A stretch of DNA of 64,000 nucleotides from NCBI RefSeq assembly GCF_964355755.1, contig NC_092674.1:16809001-16873000 (forward strand), given 5' to 3'. The notes under the pieces were generated by a model, which saw only the letters and a program-made list of their open reading frames with translations, searched no databases and was not told the origin of the DNA. Positions 12,201 to 24,200 of this stretch are shown piece after piece. The position numbers and the translations under genes are program-made. Numbering within the stretch: the stretch's first letter is position 1; each line of letters begins with the position of its first letter. This DNA comes from Antedon mediterranea. Taxonomy: Eukaryota; Echinodermata; Crinoidea; Comatulida; Antedonidae.

Positions 12201-15200
12201 TCAAACAAGTTAGATTCCATTGCCTTTCAAATCATGATTAATGATGCTTAATTAACATTTGTCACCTATACTATATACTTTTGGTTGGAGTCACATTACA
12301 AAACAACTTGAAATGGGATAAAGCAAAATTGGCAATATCATCCTCAAAATATAAATGAACAAATGTTTAGTTGTTTGTAATAAATTAAATAATTAAAATA
12401 AAAGAAATAATGTATGGTAGGCCCAACCTATTAAATATGCTGAGCACATAATAGCCTCATTTATGTTTTTTTCATGTACCTAAAGCCTGTTTTCCAGTCG
12501 ACGTTGAGTTGCGACGAGTTGCATTGAAAGAAAAATTAGTACTTGCGTTTAATTTTCATTTTATCAATTGTTATATCATTTTGATTTAGTAACTACTTAG
12601 TTGCTTAGGGCCAGGGAGCTGGTTAATTGGTGTTGCCTAGATGTTTGCCTATTCTGTTGTAATTGTGCTTAATACAGTTCAGTCTGTCAATCATTGCAGT
12701 TTTATAATGTTACCTACCTCCCTAGCAGCATCAATTTTCGCTTCTGTTTGTTCAGACACTTGTAGTTGTTCAGATACTTCTTCAGACGTTTTCTTTGAAG
12801 ACTGTAAAGTGTTTACAAGCTGTTCATCATCTAGTAATGACCCTGTAGCTTCATTCAATAGCCTGTGCCAATCAAGGACAAAGATCAACCATTTTAAGGA
12901 AATTATATTATTTTTACACTCAAAATCAATCAAATATAATAGTCAACATCTTCTTTAGCGATGTATTGTATAATTCAAATTTCCAAATGACTTGGCAAAA
13001 ACAGACTAACAAGACATGAGCTAAATATGTATCAGTAATATATTCAAGAGCAGCTGATCAAATTTCAACATTTTAGTAAAATATATTGACTGATTCTAGA
13101 AACCACTACTGTACTCTAATAGAATATTATATAACATAAACACCTGAGAATCTCATCTTCAAGTTCAACCAATTTTTTTTTTCCAGCTGCAATATTCATC
13201 ACCAATGTATCTTTCTGTTCTTCTAATTCTGGCCTTTCTTTACGAACAACAATTCCAAGCAACTGGGCCTCAAGACCTTGTTCCTTAACAGCAAAGTTAA
13301 CAATGGTGGTCTTGGTAGAAATTTCTGGTGTGTAGTGAGGGTTGCTAAGTTTAGTTGTTATATAAAATTTAAACTCAGGGTTATAATCCAATTCTTTGTC
13401 ACCAACTCGGATTGTCATGCGATTACCTATAAATAAAAATAACACAAACCTTTGGTTTCATTTAATGATTTTACATAATAATTTATGTGTTAAATATTGA
13501 TAAAAAATTATTATCAATATTATTAAAACTAATACCGTATATCATCTTGTATAATCCCACCCCCCTAGAACATGAAATTGGGGTGGGATGGGATTGTTAA
13601 TATATCGGAGAAATCCCTGGTTCAGGAAAAAAATGATTGATAAGCATTTCTTGTACAACTCATCTGAACTGGCTAGTCAAGAGGCCGTAACATCCAAAAC
13701 AAAAGTCAATACTGGGACTATACCCGTTTGTGAAATCAGTCATAAAGTTGGAGGTTGGATTAGACTCGAAGTGGGACTATACCCGCGGATATACAGTATA
13801 TGTGCAGGGCCGGTTGCAGGACTATTTTAAGGTGGTTGCCCAAGAGTCCAGGGCCGTAGACACAGTATTTTCTCCTGTGGCGAAGCAAATTTTGCTAAAT
13901 GACACCCCTAGATGGTCGGAAATGGTACTCTCACACGTAAAATTCATGATAAATGGCACCTCTAGTTTGCCGAAAATGACACTCTATATCGCAATACCGT
14001 AGTAGCCAGCCTGCCTATATTTTCCGCTGGTAAAACACATGCAACTAACAATAGGATAACATTTTTTGCGTTCAATGCGAACGTCAGAGGTACTTCCAGT
14101 AAGGTAATAAATTATAGCAATTATAATCAATTAATACAAATTAATTATGGTTATCAATGAATAATGAAAAAAAATTTAGACAAAAAATATGAAGCTGCTG
14201 CTATAAATATATTGAGCAAAACGTATTATTTTAAAATAAATACTAACTAAGTCAGTAAAACCAGTGTTGCTTAAACCAAACTTCAGGAAAAAAAATATGA
14301 TCGAAATTTGCAGAATGAAGCAATTAGGAACGTCTGTAATTACTATGGAAATTCGGCCCAATATTATGGATATACGGAAATATCTCAGTATCTTTCTTCA
14401 ATAAATAAAACAATAACATATAAAAATACAAAGCAGCACAAGTCTAATCTGTCAGAAATTCATTCTGAGCATGTTCAGAAACATATCTACAATAACAAAA
14501 ATATGCTGACCGCCGGTAAATTGTGCTGATTGGGTATTACACTGCAGTCTCTCAATTTACATACTGTATAAGCTTATTTTCTTCAACCCGGACCTCTATA
14601 GCGTTAATGGTTATTACATTTTAATTTAGTGGCAGAAAAAACATTTAGTATGAAATTAAGGATCTTTTCTGATCTCTATAATGGGCTCTGTAATGAAAAT
14701 GGGTAAAACATTTGGTCCCAATAGGCTGGCCCATACAGGAAAAATTTCACACATTTCTATAAAATTCAGTATTATTGCATTAAATTAAAATCTATCTTCC
14801 CACGAAAGTTAATATTACAAATTAATTTAATCTCACATGTCGTACGTACCACCCTGTATGATACAACGAACATGTAATGTATGTAAAGATTGTATAGCAT
14901 AGTACAGCGTACTGTAAGGCGACGTTCTTTGTGTTTACCGACAGTACGCGATGAATCTACAGTATCAGTAGTAGGCATGCGTGTACTGAAATTGCTAGTT
15001 ACAAGTTCTTTGACCCAATTCCAATGCCCAGGCATTGATCGTACCATCGTACAGTACTGTATGTATTCTCACTGCGCATGTACCGGAAAAGTACTTGTAG
15101 TACTGTATTTTGCGTACATACTTTCGCGAATTGCAATCACTCGTGAAATTTTCTGGTTTTACAGTATGTCGGAAAAACATAGTAGCGTAGTTTTAGAGAC

Positions 15201-18200
15201 TAAAGAAAGTTGTAAAAAGAAAAAATAAAACTAGATTTTCTAATGAATGGAAAAATATGTTTCCGTTTGTTAGTGCAAGTAATCAACACGTTACCGAGAG
15301 TGAATACAAGTTTTTTTGCACTATTTGTAACATGAATTTGTCATGCTCACAGGGAGAAATCAACGATGTTGCTGTACACTCCAGTAAGTTGTTTTTTTAA
15401 TTTGTATTTTTGTTAATGAATTAATACAACTAAGTACAGATTTGATTTGTACTGTGAATGGTTTTTTATTTAAGTGTATACGACAATATAAAGTTAGTAA
15501 ATCAAGTTTGATTTATAATCACCAAACAAGCTCTTTTCTTTTTGTTTGTATTACTGTATCTCTCAACTCAAAGCAAAACGTAACTGCAAAATCAATCAGA
15601 AAAGGCACTTTATTTATTACGATAGTTTTCAAAAAGCAATCAGCCATTAGTTCACTTTTATTAATGCAATAAATAATTCTTAGGCCTTACAAACATAATT
15701 ATTATTAAAGTTAGTAAAATATAAGGTTTAAATATATCATCATCAATTAAGTTCCTTTTTTGTGTTATCTTACTAAAGGAACTCAGAAGCACAATTTGAA
15801 TGAAAAATCGATCAGAAATACTTCAATGCGACGGTTTTTAAAACAACGACCAATTGATCAGCCAACTGTTCACCCTTCTATTCAGGCTGAGGTAAAGATG
15901 GCATTGATGATAGTTCATCATAATACTTTCTTCAATATTTCTGATCACCTAACAAAAATTATCAATCATGAGTTTCGTGGCAGCGCTGCAGCCGAGCAGT
16001 TTGCGTGCGGACGAACAAAAACGTCCGCAATTGTTAATTGCATTGGTGTTGAGCTAAGAACACAGCTTGTTACTGAAATGAAAAAGCAACCATTCAGTAT
16101 AATGATTGATGGTAGCAACGACACAGGCATTGCAAAAATGTACCCGATAACCGTACGTATCTTCGATCCTGAATTTGGCAGAGTAATGACCAAGTTCCTG
16201 GATATCAATCTGATAGAAGGTCGTACAAGTGCTACAGCTGCAACAATCTTCGAGCACGTAGACGCTCTGTTTCAGAGAGAGGGACTTAATTGGAGTTCGG
16301 TCACCGGACTTGGTGTTGACAACACCAATACTAATATCGGAGAACACAATTCAATTAAAAGTCGTGTGTTGGAAAAAGAACCAACTATTGTCATTGCGGG
16401 ATGCCCATGTCATATGGTACACAATGCAGCAGGCAAAGCATCAAGTGCCTTCGCCGTTGCAACCAAATTTGACGTCGAGGATCATTGCCTTGATCTGTTT
16501 TACTGGTTTGACAAGTCAACCAAAAGAAAAGGAGCTCTAAAAGAATATTTCGAATTTTGTGACATGGAGTATGCTGAGGTAATGAAGTATATTTCTGTTA
16601 GGTGGCTTTCTTTGGAGCATTGCTTAAACAGAGAACTTAAGAAGTTTGATGGTCTTAAGTCATACTTTTTATCAGAAAGCGAACGTGATGGCAGATTTCA
16701 GCGATTAAAATCTGCATTCAGTGAGCCGATCAGTGAGGTTTGCCTTTTGTTTTTTCAGTCTACAATAGCTATGTTTACTAAGTTTAATCGGTTTCTTCAA
16801 AGAGAAGACCCGCTTATATGTCTCCTGCATGAGCAGATGGAAAATGTTATGAATAAGCTGGCAGTTAAATTTGTAAAGCCCGAGGAGGTTATGAAGCACA
16901 GGGAAGAGTTTGGAACTTTGAAATCTTGGAAACTTCACTTGAAAATCAGAAGCCAGACGAAAGTCTCTCTATCGGCCTTGTGACAAAAGCGAAACTAAGA
17001 CGGCTTTTGGCGGATGGAGACATCGATGTCAGACAAGTTGACGCTTTTTATGATGGTGAGAGAAGCTTCTATAGTACAGCATTCCAATACTGCGCTAAGT
17101 GGCTTCCACTTGATGACCCATTAATGAAAAATTGTGTTTTCATTGACTTCCTTCAAAGAATGGATCAAAGCATGGATAACGTTGAACATGTTTTAACATC
17201 ACTTGAGCACATTCATAAAGATCTGATTAACGACCCGCATACCATGGATGAACTGGAAGAAGAATTTCTTGCATATCAGGCTATGTCTACCGCTCCAAGG
17301 TAATGGAAAGACCAGACGAAGAAAGTGGAGATACCCATCGAATGGATGTTGTATGGGGGTATATTAAAGGGAAACTCCCAATTTTTAGTAACGTTGCGTT
17401 ATCGATATTAATAATTCCTCATAGCAACGCTGGTGAGGAAAGAGTTTTTTCGCTAATCAGAAAAAATAAAACCGATTTCCGGTCTACACTAGACCTTGAA
17501 AGACAGCTGAGTTCAATCGTTCGAATTAAAATGAATATGCCCTCCAGTCTTGTGCCCTGCCATAGCTTCAAACCATCTGAAGACCTCCTGCAAAAATGTA
17601 AAAGGTCCTGTATGGAGTACAACCGAGCACACAGCAGCACAAACACAGACGCATAGATGTTTCAAAATCAAATTATACACACAAAAATTGTGATGTTTCT
17701 TGTTGTTTAAAAATAAATGAATAGAGAAAATAAGATCGTTCCTTTTATTTTATTAATTGTTATTTCGATTGTAACTAGTAATGGTGACGTGGTTAAATGA
17801 TACTGAGGGCCTATTATTACAGATAAATAAATAATACATTATAACTGAAATACTGTACTGTCACCGATGTAATAATATAACAATAAAAATAATACTAACT
17901 AGAGGGTACTCCGAGAGTACAAACCTCTGCCTACTGTAAAATTCCCCTACATAAAATGCCCCCTGAATATTTTTTTTTATTAGTTCTAAGTGTAAATATG
18001 TTAACTGCACACTAAAAAGTTGTGGATGACAGTGTGGTATAATGGTTATGTATCCAGCCTCTCACAGTTGAGATCGCTGTTTTTTTTTTTTATTGTTTTT
18101 TTATTTCTTTTTGTTTTGTTTTTTGTGGACCTTGATCTTTGACCCTGACTCTTCAAAATTTAACCACAATTATATGATGTGTCATTGATCATTGTGGCTA

Positions 18201-21200
18201 AGTTTGGTGAGAATCGGATAAAAGCTGTGGTCTCTAGGCAGTAAAATAGTTTTTTGTTAGTTGTGACCTTGACCTATGACCTTTTCCCCTCAAATTCGAA
18301 CTCGTCCGAGCTTTTGGGGCATAGATCATTGTTGCCAAATTTGGTGAGAATCGGATAAAAACTGTGGCCTCCAGGCTGTTCACAGACACACACACAAACA
18401 CACACAAACATACAGGGGTGAAAACATAACCTCTTTGGCGGAGGTAATTACGATACACGTGCGTACATGCATATACAATTCGTCAACTTCAATATATCCC
18501 TCTGATTTGCAAAGAGCTGTCTTAAGATTCGTGTTGGTAGTACAGTATACTTTTATTCTTGAACGTTGGTGGCAACAGACTTCACAGTGTTAACGTTGGT
18601 GGCGGTATACCCTCCTGATTTTTAATTCATTTAGGTTGGAACGTCTGCATTTGGCTACATAACGCCCTGTGTTAGAAATATATCGGGTAACTAAAACTGT
18701 GGGTTTAAGCCATGGGAAAGCCTGTCTGTTGTGCACCCTCGATCCTTAAGTAACCCATATGGATTTGCCAAAATGAACCAAGGGTAACTTTGGATTCTCT
18801 ATGAATGCATGCCCTTTATTGGAGATACATGGATACGTGGATTAAACTGTTTGTCTTATATGGATTCACCCATATGGGAAAAAGCTACGATTCTTAAGGA
18901 ACTCGTATCGATTTGTCCAAATTAACCTTTTGGGTACTCTTGGCGTATAAATGGGTCTTGCATCGGATATATATCGATCGAACTGTGAGTCCCTTGCAAA
19001 TTGGTCCATGTGGGAAAAGTATAAACTCAATAAATCTTTAAATTGGTCTGCAGCCCAAATTTCGGTTGAGACATATTAACACCGTATTATGTTGTCCAAT
19101 AACTTCTGACCATTCTGCCATTGCTTATAAAATTTTTCTAAAAGACATTGTACTGTATAGTAGTAGTAATAGTATCCCCCTTCTACACCTCTTTGAATTA
19201 AAATCCACTCCGATTGGCTCTTATGTACAGGATTTCAAAGCAATAGTCACACTTGTATTTTTCAAACAGTATAATAATAAAAACATCTATTATAAACAAT
19301 TTGCGCTTAGAAATCTCTATGCCATGTCGTTATTTACTAGATGAGAAGAACATGTCAAAGGTTAAAATTACAGAAAAAATGGCTGTTTCACTCACTTTTT
19401 GAAAAAATGTTGCATTATGGCAAGTATACACATATATATTGTGAACAATTTTACACCACTACAAATATTATTAATTTATGTTATTATAATATAGAATAAC
19501 ATTATTAAATTATGTCAAAGGTCAATAACCACACTTCCTGTCATTTTCAAGCAATATCATCTGTTAAACTGAATATAAATGTATATATTGGGAACAATTT
19601 GCTCCGAATTTTAATGCTCTTAATTTTGAACAATTTGACAACAAAATTATCTCACTACGTCCAGTATTTCCAGAGATATAGCATGTTTTATGAAAATAGC
19701 GGCCATTTTGTTTATGCTAATTATGCAAATTGCTCAATGCTGACAGCCGTCCAGTAAAAAAATTCTTCATTCTGATGGTATCGAGAATCAAAATCCATAA
19801 AAAAAAAACTATAGAAAACATTGCAAGGTTATGGGAAAAATAGGCATTTGGCTGCTGGACAATATTGTTTTGTTAGAGTCCACTCACGACACCGCACCAA
19901 ACACATTGGTTTGCCATCACATTTCTATGGGACATCAATAAACATGCTTATTGCAGATGAAGCAATTGTATAAATATTTGCCAATTCCCTCTCAGAAAAT
20001 GATTACTTATTATACATAGATGAGGTTAGTATATTTATATCAAAGTTTGATTTATAAAATGTAATAAATTATGTGAGATTTATGTATGTTTATTAAAAAG
20101 AAAAACTCTAGGCTAGACTAGGAGTGAAAAACCCTATTATCTAGCCTTTGTACTTTAATTGAATACAAAATGCTAAAAGTGAGTCATGTTCTTTGTATAG
20201 TTATGTGGTTTTAGAATGTTATTTCAATAAAATATTCGGTATCGTTAACCTCCACTGTGAGCTTTGAAAAACAGATGAATTTAGCAAAAATGTCTGGTGG
20301 TGAAGTGTACTTCCTTTAGTCAGGCATGCATCCCCCCCACCCTTATTTTTTCGATGGAAAAATATTATTATCGGCCTAGGCTTAGTCCTGCCTGGGCCTG
20401 GCCTACTAAACGGGGTTTTATCTTAGAGTTATTGCCAAGAGTTCATTCCATTGTTATTTACTATTTCAAACATTCCAACCATCAAATGTGTAAATAATAT
20501 GTGATTAAAATATCTATAATATAATAGAACTAAGTCAAAATTTGTTCCTCTATCTCCTCCTAAACCGCAAGCCCGATACTAACGCCGTTTGAACTGGTGC
20601 ACTTTTTAATTCCTCTCTATCAATTAGTCTATATTAGAACGGCAAATTTGTATGAACAACAGTTTTTTTAGGCCAATTTCTTTGCAACTGGCAAATGCTT
20701 ACGTAAAATTGAGATTGAGCACTAGGCTAAGTTATGTTTCTTATACGAATTAATATTCTAAAGCTGCTATGTAGGCAATAGTTAATTGAATGCGGGATGG
20801 TTTGGCCCAGGTGCAATGGGACGATTCTGCCCACTTTAGGCCGATATAATGTCTGACTAAGAGAAGCTTCTCATTTCATTAGCGCCTGATAGGGTTTTAT
20901 GATATGAAATATTGTACATTATGCTAACATTATGTTTTGCATTATGTTTTATGTACAGTAATTTATTTTCAAGGGGTGTAGGCCTACAACGAGGTACAAA
21001 CAAGGAGGATGAAGTTGTAATCATATTTACTTCTTTCTAATTAGGCCTACACCACCAACTACTACCAACACAAATCAAGACATTCCACTGAACAACAGGA
21101 GACTGCAAGAATATTCAACCAGATTCAACTAAGTCATTGTTCTCCAGTCGGAATTGATATTAACATACTTTGGAAGCTTTTACAAAACATGACAATTTAC

Positions 21201-24200
21201 CAGATGACTATGAAATGCAGGATTATGTCCAATACCAAAATTGAGGACGGAAACAAAATTGAAATAATAGTATTAATCAATAAAATTAAGAACATGTGTT
21301 CTTCTTTTCGATACATCTGTATACTTAAAACGATAACAGAACTAAGGATAAAACAGATGGACGGTGAACTGCGTAATCACTCCAAGAAGATCGCACGCCT
21401 ATTATACAAGGATCGAGACACATTACCAACTTATCTTCGTACCAGCTTTCCTTCTTCCAAAAACTGGTTCTTAGTCGTGGCTTACAGTTCCCCTTACCAC
21501 ATCAATCACAACGTAGGGAAATTTTAGCCAACTTTGAAAAGACTTACTGGCGTGTCGAGAAGAAACTAAATAATGAGGATATGAAGGAGCTCACATCAGC
21601 AACTTTAAAGTCGATTGCTCTAAACTACATTGAACGCAAGGACCCATCTCCACCTAGGTCCCTGAAAAGAGCATTGGGACAATTGAAGAAAAGGGATGAC
21701 ATTGTCATTACTAAACCTGACAAAGGTTCCGGAGTCGTTATCATGGATACACATCATTATGACCAACTTCTTAGACAATCGTCTATAAACAACACATCTA
21801 AGTTTATACCCGTAAGTAAGACACAACCTAAGTCTAGAGGTAGACCAATTAAGCATTTCCATCCTCTCTTAGAAAAGGAGAAGCAACTATCTAATATTGT
21901 TCGTAATATACTACCGAAGGAAGTAGCATCTACACTAACACCACAAGGCTCGAGGTTAGCCCATCTTTATGGTCTTCCCAAGACGCACAAAGAAAATCTA
22001 TCTATTAGGCCAATACTCTCAGCCACTGGCACTTACAATTTTTAAATTAGCACAATGGTTAGATGAGAAGCTAAAACCATTAGCCAGCAACGAATACTCT
22101 ATACCAGACATTTTTGATTTTGCTAAAGAGTTACATTCTACTGAAATTGGTTCAGATGATGTTCTTGTCTCTTACGACGTAGTTTCTCTATTCACCAATG
22201 TTCCACTTGATGAGACCATTAACATTCTTTTTCATAAGGCCTTTAAAGATGACTGGCTTAACATTGAACACGGTTTATCTATCGATAAACAAGGTCTTAA
22301 GGACCTACTTACAATTGCGACCAAAAATCAACTTTTTCAATATGATGGTGATCTATACGAGCAGGTTGATGGCGTAGCCATGGGTTCACCGCTTGGACCA
22401 CTGATGGCAAATGTTTTCATGTGTTACATTGAAGATACCTTACAAGCAACAGGGAAAATGCCGCAGTTCTATCGTCGCTACGTTGATGACACAATCGTAT
22501 TCATGCCAAGCCAGGTTTCAGCACAGAATTTTTTGAACACTTTGAACAATTCACACGATGCCGTTGATTTTACAATGGAAATTGCTAGAGATAACTCAAT
22601 AAATTTTTTAGGTATGACTATCTCAAAAAACGATGTATCTCTTGAAACCAAAGTATATAAGAAATCCACTAATAAAGGCTTATTATTACATTATGATAGC
22701 CATGTGGATATCAAACATAAACGTAATCTAATTCACACAATGCTTAATAGGGCCTACAAATTGTCATCTACGCATGACATTTTCCTATCAGAGGCTGATA
22801 ATGTAACTAAGATTTTTCAAAAGTTGAATTATCCTTTAGGTCTTATTAGTAATATTGTTAAGGCTTTCAACCAATCCATTAATACTTGTGTGACTCCTAG
22901 TAATACTAATGAAGATATGCTAACTGATGAATCTCCCCAGCCTATTAGGATTGTACTACCGTACAAGGATCAAACTTGTTGTAACACGGTTACTAAACAA
23001 CTTAAACAACTTAGTGCGAAGATTGAAAATGATATTTTACCAGTATTTACTAGTCGTAAGATAGTTGACACCTTAAAACCTAAAGAAATGAAACCCAGAA
23101 TCATTAATTCACAATGCGTTGTGTACAAATTTCAATGTGGTTTGTGTGATACAAACTATGTCGGTTACACTTGCCGACACCTTTACAAACGCATTAATGA
23201 ACATAACAAAAGTATTATAGGCGATCACCTAAAACAACATGGCATAACTGGTGATATCTCAGAATACTTTAGAGTCTTATCTAAATGCAACAATAAGTTT
23301 GATTGCCTAATTAAGGAGATGTTGTGGATCAAAGAGATAAAACCTACACTCAATAAACAATCAGATTCCATCAAAGCTAAATTGTTTATCTAACTCAGTA
23401 GGAGGAGCTAATTACTTAATTAGCCCCAAATTAGCATTTCCTGTCACCAACTTTGGTGCTTAGTGCACATAATTATTATTGTTTTGTATTCACTTGATCT
23501 TGAAAATGGTTCTATGGTGGTACCGAAACGTCGATCTCTCTTTTTGTCATTAAATTTTATATTGAAATCAGGGAACATTTTCGCCAGTGTAGCGTAGCAA
23601 AAAGCTATACAAAACAACCTTATTGCAACACATTTTGAAAATTGTGTAGCAAAAAATACAATACAAAACTATGTTTCTCGACTTAAAAATCAGTTTGATT
23701 AGCAATATTGCTAAACAAAATTTTTAAATGAAAATTTTCCCTGGAAATTATATAGTAAACGTCTTTTAATTCCAAATAATAAATGTCTATTATATTAATA
23801 TATTTACACAAACAAAACAAGAACAAAGATACAGATGAATATTACAAATTATTATGATTCTGAGTTTTTTTTTGTGACTGCATGTTTTAAAGTGAGCACT
23901 ACTATTATTTGCGATTGGACAGGTACCTGCTAGTTGTCTATCAAGAGAAATATTGATTATAAATGTTAAAAAACGATATTTTCTCTATATCAGGCATTTA
24001 TTATTCAAATCTTTTAGAGAAGATGTACCATAAAGTCGAAGTTTCATTTCTTTCATTTTTAAATGAATTTTGTGAATATTCCTGTGAGAGTTTGTACTAC
24101 AAAAACCATTGGTGGTATGATGTCATTATAAGCTAATCAAAGCTGAGCTTTCCCGTGATTGGCAGAGCTGATGGTTGATTGATTTTGGATTCTGTTTTTT

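Larger units (their letters stand above)
20960..23560 (+). mobile_element. Penelope-like retroelement (PLE)
   Basis: Contains RT and GIY-YIG coding regions (separate entries) plus untranslated flanks; the ends are estimates. The 3' flank holds GATC ... CCGAAACGTCGATC (23495-23536), a hammerhead-ribozyme-like feature known in the terminal repeats of Penelope elements. The element lies in the DNAH2 intron between W19 and W20, antisense to it. Confidence 0.8.

Noticed and set aside
12641-12958. Plus-strand 105-codon ORF
   Set aside because: It is antisense to DNAH2 exon W21, whose dynein protein match is clear.
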